Below, in pieces: positions 27,743-36,824 of a stretch of DNA of 64,000 bases (positions are counted from its first letter, which is position 1; each line of letters begins with the position of its first letter). The notes beneath the pieces are model-generated. The model was not told the DNA's origin. It saw only the letters and a list, made by a program, of their open reading frames with translations, and did no database searches. This DNA is from Actinopolyspora halophila DSM 43834 (lineage in GTDB: Bacteria; Actinomycetota; Actinomycetes; Mycobacteriales; Pseudonocardiaceae): NCBI RefSeq assembly GCF_000371785.1, contig NZ_AQUI01000002.1:1529276-1593275 (forward strand). Direction: 5' to 3'. Position numbers and translations under genes: made by a program.

Positions 27743-28588
27743 ATGCTGCGACGCCGTGGGCGGGGTAGGGACGCTTCGGACGTACGAGCGCCCGATCCCC
27801 ATTCTTCCGGTGCGGAACCACCCGCGTTGCCCCCGGAACTGGTGCCCAACCACGTCGCCGTCGTCATGGACGGAAACGGCAGGTGGGCCAACGAACGTGG
27901 TCTCCCCCGCATCGAGGGGCACAAGCAGGGGGAGGCCGTTGTGCTCGAACTGGCCCGCGGCGCCATCGAACTGGGTGTGCAGTGGCTCTCGCTGTACGCT
28001 TTCTCCACGGAGAACTGGAAACGCAGCCCCGAGGAGGTCAAGTTCCTCATGGGGTTCAACCGCGACGTGATCCGTCGTCGGGTGGACGAGCTCGACGAAC
28101 TGGGCGTGCGGGTTCGGTGGTCCGGACGCAGGCCCAAGCTGTGGCGCAGCGTGGTCGACGAACTGCGGTCGGCCGAGGAAAGGACCGCGAACAACAAGGT
28201 CATGAACCTGACGATGTGCGTCAACTACGGAGGTCGTGCCGAGGTGGGCGACTCCGCGCGTGAGATCGCCAGGCTGGCCGCGGCGGGAAAGATAAACCCG
28301 GAGAAGGTGGACCAGCGCACGGTCGCCCGGCACCTGTACCAACCCCAGATGCCCGATGTGGACCTGTTCATCCGGCCGTCCGGTGAGCGGCGCACCTCCA
28401 ACTTCATGCTCTGGCAGTCCGCCTACGCGGAGATGGTCTTCCAGGACACGTTGTTCCCCGATGTGGACCGCAGACACCTGTGGGACGCCTGCGCGTCCTA
28501 CGCGCGTCGCGACCGCAGGTTCGGGGGCGCCGTCGACAGGGCGGAACATGGTTCTGGCACGGACGATTCCGGACAGGGGAGCGAGTGA
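27743..28588 (+). CDS. uppS: Isoprenyl (undecaprenyl/decaprenyl) diphosphate synthase
   Basis: 281 residues from ATG 27743 with AAGGGGAG upstream. Catalytic motif [11 protein letters not shown] (Asp43), then [14 protein letters not shown] and [15 protein letters not shown]. It makes the long-chain cis-polyprenyl diphosphate lipid carrier for the cell wall. The stop overlaps the next ATG by one base. Confidence 0.95.
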   Translation: MLRRRGRGRDASDVRAPDPHSSGAEPPALPPELVPNHVAVVMDGNGRWANERGLPRIEGHKQGEAVVLELARGAIELGVQWLSLYAFSTENWKRSPEEVKFLMGFNRDVIRRRVDELDELGVRVRWSGRRPKLWRSVVDELRSAEERTANNKVMNLTMCVNYGGRAEVGDSAREIARLAAAGKINPEKVDQRTVARHLYQPQMPDVDLFIRPSGERRTSNFMLWQSAYAEMVFQDTLFPDVDRRHLWDACASYARRDRRFGGAVDRAEHGSGTDDSGQGSE

Positions 28589-29049
28589 TGACCGGGGAAG
28601 CGGCGAGCACGGCCGACCTGCTGACGGCGGCGAAGCGTGCGCTGGAGACCTATTACGAGGTGCGGGTCGACGACGACGGCGCGCTGACCTTCCTGCACTC
28701 CGAGGTGCCCTGCGCCGTGCAGGCGATGCAGCTCGCGGACGGGTTGACGGTGCTGAGCCTGACCTGCGTCGTGGCGTGGGACCTTCCGGTGGACGGGAGC
28801 ATCTCCAGGTGGGCGGCCGAACGTGCCGGCGAGGGCATGTTCGGGACTCTCGGGGTGGTGCGCACTGCCGGGGGGATGGATCTGACGCTGCGCTACGCCT
28901 TCCCGGCCGACGGGCTCACGGGGACTCCGCTGACCACCCTGTTGATGCTGATCGTTTCCACCGCTTCGCAGCTGCGCGGTGAGTTCGGCCAGGAAATCGA
29001 GAGGGGAGTCGGGGACCGGACCGCGGGAGGACCCGCCGAGGAGTCCTGA
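28588..29049 (+). CDS. YbjN-like (type III chaperone fold) protein
   Basis: 153 residues. The alternating beta pattern (YYEVRVDDDGALTFLHSEVPCAVQAMQLADGLTVLSLTCVVAWDLP...LRYAFPADGLTGTPL) fits the YbjN/T3SS-chaperone-like fold. Function unknown; translationally coupled to uppS. Confidence 0.7.
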   Translation: MTGEAASTADLLTAAKRALETYYEVRVDDDGALTFLHSEVPCAVQAMQLADGLTVLSLTCVVAWDLPVDGSISRWAAERAGEGMFGTLGVVRTAGGMDLTLRYAFPADGLTGTPLTTLLMLIVSTASQLRGEFGQEIERGVGDRTAGGPAEES

Positions 29050-29136
29050 CCACTCGGGCAACCCGTCCCCGGAGCCGCACGGCGCCGGAGGACGGGTCCC
29101 GTGCGGTGGAATCGACACCGGCCGGTTCCGAGCGTT

Positions 29137-29180
29137 CGCGGAGGCGCGGGCGCTCGGGGGCGAGCGCCCGCGCCTCCGCG
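29137..29180. terminator. Perfect 20-bp stem, GGGG-loop bidirectional terminator
   Basis: CGCGGAGGCGCGGGCGCTCG (29137-29156), loop GGGG, and an exact reverse complement at 29161-29180. It lies between the convergent YbjN-like gene and zur and would stop transcription from either side. Confidence 0.85.
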
Positions 29181-29253
29181 GTCGGCGCGCCTCGATCTCC
29201 GGTGATCCCGAGGCGTGTGCCGAACCGGGAGGACCACTTCCGGACGCACTGCT

Positions 29254-29673
29254 TCAGCCGCCGCGGCAGTCCGCGCACGTCCCGATGATCTCCACGGTGT
29301 GGTGCACCTCGGAGAAGCCGTGCTCGTTCGCGATGCGTTCGGCCCAGTCCTCCACCGGAGGATCGGCCACCTCGACTGTCCTGCCGCAGTGCCTGCAGAC
29401 CAGGTGATGGTGATGGTGATCGGAGCACTTGCGGTAGACCGACTCCCCGGAGTCGCTGCGGAGAACGTCGACCTCCCCGGCCTCGGCGAGCGACTGCAGG
29501 GTCCGGTAGACGGTGGTCAGACCGATGCCCTCGCCCCGGTGCCGCAGCTGATCGTACAGCTCCTGCGCGGAGCGGAAGTCGTCGATCTCGTTGAGCAGCC
29601 GCGATACCGCCGCTCGCTGTTTGGTGGCCCGCAGGCCCGGAATCGCGGCCGCGGGACGCTCGCTGGAGGTCAC
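29254..29673 (-). CDS. zur: Zinc uptake regulator (Fur family, Zur/FurB)
   Basis: 139 residues. Winged helix ATKQRAAVSRLLNEIDDFRSAQELYDQLRHRGEGIGLTTVYRTLQ, a His-rich regulatory site KCSDHHHHHLVCRHCG, and a C-terminal TCADC pair for structural zinc. It is the second gene after an ArsR/SmtB-type regulator, the arrangement of the mycobacterial smtB-zur operon, which supports Zur over Fur. Confidence 0.93.
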   Translation of the reverse strand: MTSSERPAAAIPGLRATKQRAAVSRLLNEIDDFRSAQELYDQLRHRGEGIGLTTVYRTLQSLAEAGEVDVLRSDSGESVYRKCSDHHHHHLVCRHCGRTVEVADPPVEDWAERIANEHGFSEVHHTVEIIGTCADCRGG

Positions 29674-29699
29674 GCTGTCTCCGTCTCCTGTCGGTTTTT

Positions 29700-30104
29700 T
29701 CAGGGAGTGTGTGCCGTGTCGTCGACAGCCCCGGGATCGCGCGAATCCTCTTCCGCGTGCGCCACGGCGTCCACGACGATGTGCGCCAGGTGGTCGTCCA
29801 CCAGCCGGTAGACCACCTCACGCCCGTTCCGGCTGCCGTGTACGACCCCCGCAGCCTTCAGCACCCGAAGGTGTTGGCTGATCAACGGCTGCGTCACGCC
29901 GAGGGCGTCCACCAGGTCGTGGACACAACGTTCCGCGACACGCAGCTGCAGCACGATCGCGATTCGCACCGGGGCGGCCAGGGCCCTCAGCAGGCTCCCG
30001 GCCTCGGAGAGGACGGCCGGATCGGCGGGAGGCGCCGGTGCGGGGGCGGTTCGTTCGCTGGAGTGCCCGTCGTCGCTGTTCATGAGGGGGTCTGGGGGCG
30101 TGGC
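29700..30104 (-). CDS. smtB: ArsR/SmtB family zinc-sensing repressor
   Basis: 134 residues from ATG 30104 (ATG 30083 is possible). The helix-turn-helix is VHDLVDALGVTQPLISQHLRVLKAAGVVHGSRNGREVVYRLVDD. The alpha-5 zinc site is intact: DDHLAHIVVDAVAHAEE fits D-x-H-x10-H-x2-E. It lies 26 bp upstream of zur on the same strand, so zinc excess and deficiency regulators are co-transcribed. Confidence 0.9.
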   Translation of the reverse strand, partial: ATPPDPLMNSDDGHSSERTAPAPAPPADPAVLSEAGSLLRALAAPVRIAIVLQLRVAERCVHDLVDALGVTQPLISQHLRVLKAAGVVHGSRNGREVVYRLVDDHLAHIVVDAVAHAEEDSRDPGAVDDTAHTP

Positions 30105-30449
30105 CATGCGGTGATCATCCACTTGGTCCCGACGGCGCACAAAATCCGCCGTCGGACGAGGGGCATCCTTTCGGCGATTCGTCGTGGTTCGGTGTCGACG
30201 GTCACCATTCTACGGGCGGGGGAACCGGGCCGGACCGCACGTGGAACCGGTCCTCCGGAACGGCTGAACCACGGGTGACGAGCCGGTGGCCGGTACGAAT
30301 CGGGTGGGGCGAGCCGAGCCGTGGGCCAGCTGGGTACGCTGGGATACTCACCTGCGAGAATCCTTATCAGCTCGGTCGGAACGCCGTCCTCGGTTTCCGG
30401 GGAAGCGCCGACCGGAGCCCGAGTAACCAGCGACAAGCGTGGAGTGAAG
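30105..30449. other. Divergent intergenic region smtB / glyS
   Basis: The region must carry both divergent promoters. I could not pick out a convincing SmtB or Zur palindrome. I also found no T-box features before glyS (no conserved antiterminator bulge or terminator). Confidence 0.35.
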
Positions 30450-31835
30450 GTGCCCACCGACCAGATCGAAACGATCGTGAACCTGTGCAAGCGCCGTGGT
30501 TTCGTCTACCCGAGCGGCGAGATTTACGGCGGTACCCGGTCGGCATGGGACTACGGGCCGCTCGGGGTGGAGCTCAAGGACAACATCAAGCGTCAGTGGT
30601 GGCGCAGTATCGTCCAGGGGCGTGACGACGTCGTCGGCTTGGACTCCTCGGTGATCCTGCCGAGGCAGGTCTGGGAGGCCTCCGGCCACGTCCAGGAGTT
30701 CGTCGACCCGTTGGTCGAGTGTACGGCCTGTCACCACAGGCACCGCTCCGACCAGCTCGCCGAGGACTACGCGGCACGCACCGGAAAGGACGTCGACGAG
30801 AACGACCTCTCCGACGTTCCTTGCCCGAACTGCGGCAACCGTGGTCAGTTCACCGAACCGAGGATGTTCAACGGGTTGCTCAAGACCTTCCTCGGGCCGG
30901 TGGATTCGGAGGAAGGGCTGCACTACCTGCGTCCGGAGACGGCCCAGGGGATCTTCGTCAACTTCCTGAACGTGATGACCACCGCGCGGAAGAAGCCCCC
31001 GTTCGGTATCGGCCAGGTGGGCAAGTCCTTCCGCAACGAGGTCACGCCGGGCAACTTCATCTTCCGCACCCGCGAGTTCGAGCAGATGGAGATGGAGTTC
31101 TTCGTGGAGCCGGGCGAGGACGAGTCCTGGCACGAGTACTGGATCTCCGAGCGGAGCGAGTGGTACACCGATCTCGGGATCAACCCGGACAATCTGCGGC
31201 ACTACGAGCACCCGAAGGAAAAGCTCTCGCACTACTCGAAGCGGACCGTGGACATCGAGTACCGGTTCGGCTTCAGCGGCAGTGAGTGGGGCGAACTGGA
31301 GGGCGTCGCCAACAGGACCGACTTCGACCTCACCACGCACTCCAATCACTCCGGCGTGGATCTCTCGTACTTCGATCAGACGAGCAACTCCCGCTACCGC
31401 CCGTACGTGATCGAGCCCGCCGCCGGGCTGGGCCGTCCGCTGATGGCGTTCCTGATCGACGCCTACCGGGAGGACGAGGCCCCGAACGCCAAGGGCGGAG
31501 TGGACAAGCGCGTCGTGCTCAAGCTGGACCGCAGGCTGGCCCCGATCAAGGTCGCGGTGCTTCCGCTGTCCCGCAATTCCGATCTGTCGCCGAAGGCTCG
31601 CGACGTGGCGGCCACGTTGCGGCGCAACTGGAACATCGACTTCGACGACGCGGGAGCGATCGGACGTCGGTACCGCAGGCACGACGAGATCGGCACCCCG
31701 TTCTGCGTGACCGTGGACTTCGACTCGCTGTCCGATCACGCCGTGACCGTCCGCGAGCGGGACACGATGGAGCAGGAGCGCGTGTCCATCGACAAGCTGG
31801 AGAGCTATCTGGCGGCCCGGTTGGTCGGCTGCTGA
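30450..31835 (+). CDS. glyS: Glycyl-tRNA synthetase (dimeric, class II)
   Basis: 461 residues from GTG 30450, with GGAG 5 nt upstream. This start gives the usual actinobacterial length. Class II motifs include [43 protein letters not shown] and the C-terminal anticodon-binding domain starting [13 protein letters not shown]. It has a zinc-binding insert CTACHHRH...CPNCG. Alpha2-type enzyme charging tRNA-Gly. Confidence 0.96.
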   Translation: MPTDQIETIVNLCKRRGFVYPSGEIYGGTRSAWDYGPLGVELKDNIKRQWWRSIVQGRDDVVGLDSSVILPRQVWEASGHVQEFVDPLVECTACHHRHRSDQLAEDYAARTGKDVDENDLSDVPCPNCGNRGQFTEPRMFNGLLKTFLGPVDSEEGLHYLRPETAQGIFVNFLNVMTTARKKPPFGIGQVGKSFRNEVTPGNFIFRTREFEQMEMEFFVEPGEDESWHEYWISERSEWYTDLGINPDNLRHYEHPKEKLSHYSKRTVDIEYRFGFSGSEWGELEGVANRTDFDLTTHSNHSGVDLSYFDQTSNSRYRPYVIEPAAGLGRPLMAFLIDAYREDEAPNAKGGVDKRVVLKLDRRLAPIKVAVLPLSRNSDLSPKARDVAATLRRNWNIDFDDAGAIGRRYRRHDEIGTPFCVTVDFDSLSDHAVTVRERDTMEQERVSIDKLESYLAARLVGC

Positions 31836-31880
31836 ACGGGTGCCCGTCGGGCGGTTCGGTGGATCTGCAACGATACGGGT

Positions 31881-32537
31881 GTGACCGCTCCCCCCGATTC
31901 CACGCGGACTCCGGGTCGCCGGTGGGTGGCCTCCTGGATACGTAGAGCCTTTTTCGGTGCGCTGATGGTCGCTCTGCTGGTGTTCGGCGGGACGACGCTC
32001 CGGGTCTGGCAGGTCGCCCAGGTCGACCAGTGGGGCCAGGCCGACATGATCGTGGTGCTGGGGGCCGCGCAGTACAACGGGGATCCATCGCCCGTGCTGC
32101 GCGCACGGCTCGAGCACGCGCTGGGTCTCTACCAGCAGGGGCGCGCGGATCACGTCGTCACCGTGGGCGGTGGCCAGGCCGGGGACAATTACACGGAGGC
32201 CGAGGCCAGCCGTATGTGGTTGGTCGAGCAGGGGGTTCCCGCCGAGGCCGTCACGAAGCTCGAGGTGGGCAACGACACGCTGCGCAGCATCCGTGCGGTC
32301 TCCGGGGTGGCGGAGCAGCGCTCGTGGGACTCGGCCATCATCGTCAGCGACCCGTGGCATTCCTGGCGTTCGCGTTCCATGGCCGAGGACCAGGGGATCC
32401 GGACGATGGTTTCGCCCACCCGCAGCGGTCCCACCGGTGAGGTGCGCACCCACTACATCCTGCGGGAGGCGGCCGCGGTGCTTTACTACCGCCTGACCCA
32501 CGCCTCGGCCGAGATCGCCGGTCACGGTCTGGGGTGA
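31881..32537 (+). CDS. DUF218 (SanA/YdcF-like) membrane-anchored protein
   Basis: 218 residues from a GTG. It has one N-terminal transmembrane anchor (RAFFGALMVALLVFGGTTL) and then the DUF218 core: DMIVVLGAAQYNGDPSPVLRARLEHAL, VTVGGGQAGDNYTEAEA and IIVSDPWHSWRSRSM. Relatives take part in cell-envelope barrier function (SanA, ElyC); the exact reaction is unknown. Confidence 0.88.
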   Translation: MTAPPDSTRTPGRRWVASWIRRAFFGALMVALLVFGGTTLRVWQVAQVDQWGQADMIVVLGAAQYNGDPSPVLRARLEHALGLYQQGRADHVVTVGGGQAGDNYTEAEASRMWLVEQGVPAEAVTKLEVGNDTLRSIRAVSGVAEQRSWDSAIIVSDPWHSWRSRSMAEDQGIRTMVSPTRSGPTGEVRTHYILREAAAVLYYRLTHASAEIAGHGLG

Positions 32538-32601
32538 CACCGACCTCCGACTCCTGAGGATCGGCGGCGCGGTGGTCGGAGTCTTCCGTAAGCTGGGGGC
32601 G

Positions 32602-33897
32602 ATGCCCCTGGGTGACACTCCCGGCTACACCGGGCACGACCGGCAGCGACCGATCGACGAGCCTCCGAAGGAGGCCGAGTCGACCTATGGGCTCGCACCG
32701 TCGTCCCGCTCGCCCTTCGCGCGCGACCGGGCCAGAGTGCTGCACTCGGCTGCACTGCGTCGTCTCGCGGGGAAAACACAGGTGCTCGGTCCGGAGGAGG
32801 GAGACGTCCCCCGGACGAGGCTGACTCATTCCCTGGAGGTCGCCCAGATCGGACGCGGCATCGCGGTCGAGCTCGGCGCCGATCCCGATGTGGTCGACAC
32901 GGCCGGGCTCGCTCACGACATCGGTCATCCCCCGTTCGGTCACAACGGGGAGCAGGCTCTCGCCGCGCTGGCGACCGACTGCGGTGGTTTCGAGGGCAAC
33001 GCGCAGACTCTGCGGATACTCACCCGTCTCGAGCCCAAGTCGGTCGACCCCGCCGGTGTGGGGGGCGGTCTGAATCTGACCAGGGCCTGTCTGGACGCGG
33101 CGACGAAGTATCCGTGGTCCGTGCCGCGGGATGGGGACGGGAAGTTCGGCGTCTACGAGTCGGATCTGAGCGTCTTCGAGTGGTTGCGCAGCGGGGCTCC
33201 GGGCGAGCGGCGGTGTCTGGAGGCGCAGATCATGGACTGGGCCGATGACGTCGCCTACTCGGTGCACGATCTGGAGGACGGGGTGCACGGAGGGCGGATA
33301 GCACCGCGGGCCCTGCTGGACCCCGAGGAGCGCGGCGAGATCGTGCGGATCGCGTCCAAGCGTTTCCGGCAGCGGCCGTCGCTGGACACGGGGTTGCTGG
33401 AGTCCTCGGTCGCCGAGTTGCTCACCATGCCCGCCCTGAGGGACGTTCTCGACTACGACGGTTCGACGCGTGCTCAGGTCGCGCTCAAGCGACTGACCAG
33501 TGAGCTCGTGGGGCGGTTCGCCAGCGCTGCGGTGCGGGAAACGCGACTCGCCTTCGGCCGGGAGGATTTGACCAGGTACGGGGCGGAGCTGGTCGTCCCC
33601 GACGAGGTGGCGGCCGAGGTGGCCGTGCTCAAGGCGATGGCGCTGCGCTACGTGATGAGCGATTCGGAGCGACTACGTCTTCAGCAGCGACAGCGCGGGA
33701 TGCTGACCGGATTGGTGCGTGCCCTGGTGGATGCGGCTCCGGACTCGTTGGACCCGACGGCGCGGGCCGCGTGGTCCTCCGCCGCGGACGATGCCGCGCG
33801 GTTGCGTGCCGTACTGGACCAGGTCGCCTCGTTCACGGACGCGCAGGCCGTGTCCTGGCATGAGCAGTGGGTAACCAAAGACGACGATTTCTTGTGA
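32602..33897 (+). CDS. dgt: Deoxyguanosine triphosphate triphosphohydrolase-like protein
   Basis: 431 residues from ATG 32602 (GTG 32572 is an alternative). HD-domain metal ligands are RLTHSLEV (His76), GLAHDIGHPPFGHNGE (His105-Asp106) and MDWADDVAYSVHDLEDG. It hydrolyses dNTPs to nucleoside and tripolyphosphate. It lies upstream of dnaG as in mycobacteria, though here a serpin and a sigma factor intervene. Confidence 0.93.
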   Translation: MPLGDTPGYTGHDRQRPIDEPPKEAESTYGLAPSSRSPFARDRARVLHSAALRRLAGKTQVLGPEEGDVPRTRLTHSLEVAQIGRGIAVELGADPDVVDTAGLAHDIGHPPFGHNGEQALAALATDCGGFEGNAQTLRILTRLEPKSVDPAGVGGGLNLTRACLDAATKYPWSVPRDGDGKFGVYESDLSVFEWLRSGAPGERRCLEAQIMDWADDVAYSVHDLEDGVHGGRIAPRALLDPEERGEIVRIASKRFRQRPSLDTGLLESSVAELLTMPALRDVLDYDGSTRAQVALKRLTSELVGRFASAAVRETRLAFGREDLTRYGAELVVPDEVAAEVAVLKAMALRYVMSDSERLRLQQRQRGMLTGLVRALVDAAPDSLDPTARAAWSSAADDAARLRAVLDQVASFTDAQAVSWHEQWVTKDDDFL

Positions 33898-34026
33898 CCT
33901 ATGTCAGACCGGGCAGCGTTTTTCGGTTTTTGTGCGGCATTCTGACACGCAGCGTGATTTTCGCTGGTCATGATTCACCTTTTCGTGTTAGCAGTGCGGC
34001 TTTCCGAAGGCCGCGAGGAGACCCCG

Positions 34027-34233
34027 ATGTTCGACGAAGCTAATCGGCACCACATTCAGAAGGTCGTCGTCGACGGAGAGCCCTACATCAACTCCGACGA
34101 CCTCGCCGACTGGGTGAAGGACCTGCGGTGGCAGGACCCGGCCGCCGAGCAGGCGGCGGGCTACATCGCCCAGGAACTGCGCCTGATGGGGTTGGCCGAC
34201 ATCGACGAGGAATCGCTGTCCGAGAACTCGTGA
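34027..34233 (+). CDS. Small acidic protein of unknown function
   Basis: 68 residues from ATG 34027, with GAGGAG 7 nt upstream. Sequence features are YINSDDLADWVKDLRWQD and an acidic C-terminus (ADIDEESLSENS). No membrane segment, no metal motif. Codon use and a good ribosome-binding site support a real gene; I do not recognise the family. Confidence 0.65.
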   Translation: MFDEANRHHIQKVVVDGEPYINSDDLADWVKDLRWQDPAAEQAAGYIAQELRLMGLADIDEESLSENS

Positions 34234-34363
34234 CCGGATCCCGCCCGGCCCGGACTCCCGGTCCGCCGGGGAGCAGGTAGGAGGCGGGGCACCGGTCCTT
34301 CGATCATCGCCTCGGGAGCGCGAACCTGGCACACTCGCCCGGGACCGGAGCGAAACGGTTCCC

Positions 34364-35494
34364 GTGGTGGATCCCCGTGGTGGATCGGAGCGTTGCGACA
34401 TCGTGGACGCACAACTCGAATTCCCCCTGCGCCTGCATCGGAGGCTCGCGCCGAACACGGGGGAGAACTTCTGCTGGTCCCCCTACTCCGTGGTGAGCAC
34501 CCTCGGGTTGCTCGCCTCCGCCGCGCGCGGCAACACCCGCGCGGAGATGGCGCACGCCCTGCGCGCCGAGCCGGACGAGGACCTCACCGAACGACTGGAG
34601 GAACTGGCGGGGCGGACCGTCACTCCCACGGACGAAGTCGATTTCGCGGTGGCCAACCGGCTGTGGGCGGACGAACGACTCCCGCTGCGGGAGGAGTACC
34701 GGCGCCGGATCTCCGACCTGCCGGGGAGCGAGGTGCGCACCACCGCGTTTCGCGAGGCCCCCGAGCGGGCGCGGCAGGCGATCAACACCGATGTCGCGGA
34801 GGTCACGCGGGGCTTGATCCCCGAGCTGGTCGAGGCAGGAACGATCGACTCGGACACGGTCGCGGCCCTGGTCAACGCGCTTTATCTGAAAACCCCCTGG
34901 AACAAGGCGTTCGAGGAAGGTGACACCGGCCCGAAACCGTTCCACGGGCCCGCGGGGACCGGGCCGGTGCCCACCATGCGCGTGAACGGCCTGCTGGGAT
35001 ACGCCCGTCAGGACGGTTGGCAGGTGGTGCGGTTGCAGGCGCGGGGCGCGGTGGAGGCGCTCGTGCTGCTGCCCGACGAGGAGTTGGACAGGGCCGAACC
35101 CGCGCTCGATCACGCGCGGCTGCGCCGCCTGGTCGATGCCCCCGAACCGAACCAGGTGGAGCTGCTGCTGCCGAAGTTCGAGGTGACGGGCTCGGCCGAG
35201 CTCAACGACCCGCTCGCCGCTCTCGGAATGCGCGAGGCGTTCACCCCGGCGGCCGACTTCACCGAGCTGACGGACGAGCCCCTCCGGATCTCCACCGCGT
35301 TGCACGAGGCCGTGCTGCGGGTGGACGAGCACGGTCTGGAGGGGGCGGCGGCCACGGCGGCGATGATGCGCCTGACAGCTTTGACGGAGGAGCCGGAGCC
35401 GATCCGGGTGGAGGTGGATCGCCCGTTCTGGTTCCTGGTCCGGCACGCCGACAGCGGGGTCGTCTACTTCCTGTCCAGGGTCGTCGCCCCGTGA
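34364..35494 (+). CDS. Serpin family protease inhibitor
   Basis: 376 residues (GTG 34403 is an alternative start). Serpin landmarks are FCWSPYSVVSTLGLLASAARGNTRAEM, ALVNALYLKTPWNKAFEEGDT, LLPKFEVTGSAELNDPLAALGMREAF and the C-terminal DRPFWFLVRHADSGVVYFLSRVV. The reactive-centre loop hinge EGAAATAAM (about 326-334) is Ala-rich, as in inhibitory serpins. The scissile bond probably lies around Met-Arg-Leu-Thr (334-338), but the loop is a few residues longer than usual and P1 is uncertain. No signal peptide is visible, so it is probably cytosolic. Confidence 0.93.
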   Translation: MVDPRGGSERCDIVDAQLEFPLRLHRRLAPNTGENFCWSPYSVVSTLGLLASAARGNTRAEMAHALRAEPDEDLTERLEELAGRTVTPTDEVDFAVANRLWADERLPLREEYRRRISDLPGSEVRTTAFREAPERARQAINTDVAEVTRGLIPELVEAGTIDSDTVAALVNALYLKTPWNKAFEEGDTGPKPFHGPAGTGPVPTMRVNGLLGYARQDGWQVVRLQARGAVEALVLLPDEELDRAEPALDHARLRRLVDAPEPNQVELLLPKFEVTGSAELNDPLAALGMREAFTPAADFTELTDEPLRISTALHEAVLRVDEHGLEGAAATAAMMRLTALTEEPEPIRVEVDRPFWFLVRHADSGVVYFLSRVVAP

Positions 35495-35509
35495 GAAGGT
35501 CGGCGGCTC

Positions 35510-35640
35510 TCTTTTGAGGATCGGCGGTGCCGGTTGCTCGGGGGCTCGCTGCTCCGATCCTCGACATCGGGTAGGCACCTGCACAACGTCGAGGTTGTCC
35601 TCGCGAGACCCTCGACTGAGAACCCGCGGTCGGTTGGGTT
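35510..35640 (+). repeat. Intergenic structured repeat, copy D
   Basis: Begins TTTTGAGGATCGGCGGTGCC, then GGTTGCTCGGGGGCTCGC, CCTCGACATCGGGTAGG, CACAACGTCGAGG, TCCTCGCGAGACC and GACTGAGAACCCGCGG. The inner stem CCTCGAC/GTCGAGG is perfect. Part of the left outer arm (the GGAACCTC block) is missing relative to copies A-C. It sits between the convergent serpin and sigma-factor genes. Confidence 0.85.
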
Positions 35641-35690
35641 GCGTAGGCTCGAAGCGCTTGGACTGGACGGTGTCCTTCTGCCGGGAGTTC

Positions 35691-36620
35691 TCAGAGCGGT
35701 ACACGCCGGAGCTTGTCGGGATTGACGATGTCGTGAATCTCGGCAGCACGGCCGTCCCGTACCGCGAAGCCGACCACGCGCCGTGCCACGGCACGTTCGG
35801 AAGGGGTGCCCTCGGGGGACCCCGGCAGCAGCAGCCCCGGGTCGCCGTTGACGAGAACCGAACGCGTGTTCGCCAGGGTGGAGGGCGCGTACTTGCGCAT
35901 CAGGCCGAGCAGGAAGCGCGCCACTCGTTCCCTGCCGCTGACCGGGCGCAGCGCGGTGCGTGCCTTGCCGTCGCTGTCGCCGTAGACGCTTGCCCGCGGG
36001 TGCAGTGCGCGGGCGACGGCCCACTGGTCCTCGGCCGAGAGCCCCGCGAGCAGCGCCCGGATCACCTCGTGCTGCTGCGGAGCGGGCACCCGCCCTGGGG
36101 GATCGGCCTGTTGGACGGTGTGTCTGGCGCGGGTCGCGTTGCGCCGTGCCGTGTCCACGGAGCACCCGAGCATTCCGGCGATCTCGTCGAAGCCGGTCCC
36201 GAACACGTCGTGCAGCACCAGCGCCGTTCGGCGTTCCGGGGTGAGTTGCTGGACCAACCGGAGCGCGGCCATGCGCACGTCCTGGGCGCTTGCCACGACC
36301 CCGAGGGAGGCCGTGGTTTCCGGACGGCCGTGCTCGAGCACGATGGGCTCGGGAAGCCAGGGCCCGACGTAGTGCTTCCTGCGGACGGAGGCGGTGCGGG
36401 CCCGTTCGACGGCCAGTTCCCCCGCGGTTCGGTTCAACCAGGACCCCAGGTCGTCGATCCCGGCACGTTCGGCTCCGTCGAGTCCGGTCAACCGCAGCCA
36501 GGTCTCCCGCACCACGTCCTCGGAGTCCGCGATGCTTCCGGTGAGTCGGTAGGCCAGCCCGGTCAGCCGCGTACGCCGGCCGTCGAATTCCGTAGCGAGA
36601 ACCTCTTCCGCGGATCGCAC
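35691..36620 (-). CDS. ECF41 (SigJ-type) RNA polymerase sigma factor with SnoaL-like C-terminus
   Basis: 309 residues from GTG 36620. Sigma-2 is FDGRRTRLTGLAYRLTGSIADSEDVVRETWLRL, followed by the WLPEPIV linker. Sigma-4 is LTPERRTALVLHDVFGTGFDEIAGMLGCSVDTARRNATRAR. A C-terminal SnoaL/NTF2-like domain carries the ECF41 marks NGDPG and DGRAAEIHDIVNPDKL. In ECF41 factors this domain acts as an in-cis anti-sigma switch. The usual neighbour (carboxymuconolactone decarboxylase, oxidoreductase or epimerase) is not adjacent. Confidence 0.92.
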   Translation of the reverse strand: MRSAEEVLATEFDGRRTRLTGLAYRLTGSIADSEDVVRETWLRLTGLDGAERAGIDDLGSWLNRTAGELAVERARTASVRRKHYVGPWLPEPIVLEHGRPETTASLGVVASAQDVRMAALRLVQQLTPERRTALVLHDVFGTGFDEIAGMLGCSVDTARRNATRARHTVQQADPPGRVPAPQQHEVIRALLAGLSAEDQWAVARALHPRASVYGDSDGKARTALRPVSGRERVARFLLGLMRKYAPSTLANTRSVLVNGDPGLLLPGSPEGTPSERAVARRVVGFAVRDGRAAEIHDIVNPDKLRRVPL

Positions 36621-36824
36621 ACTGCGATTGTGCCCGAACAACCCCGTTGTGCCCGGTTGAGTGCCTCGGTCGGGTGGTTTTCGTGCCCACTCGTCCACAG
36701 GAGTTCTCCAGGCGAGGGGACGTCGGCACGGCCGCCGTCGCACCGGCGGGTTCTCAGGAGGCGAGTGGGAAATCACCGGGACCGTGTGCTCGGTCGGCGG
36801 GTGCGGGCCATCTAGACTGGTCGC

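Noticed and set aside
30105-30449. T-box riboswitch upstream of glyS
   Set aside because: No specifier-loop/antiterminator consensus or downstream terminator could be found.
32545-32575. GAGGATCGGCGGCGCGG before dgt as another repeat copy
   Set aside because: It matches only the extreme left end of the intergenic repeat over about 13 bases, with no arms, loop or right end.
36736-36770. CCGGCGGGTTCTCAGGAGGC resembling a solo right arm of the repeat
   Set aside because: The match is short and has no partner arm; it cannot be distinguished from chance without a model search.
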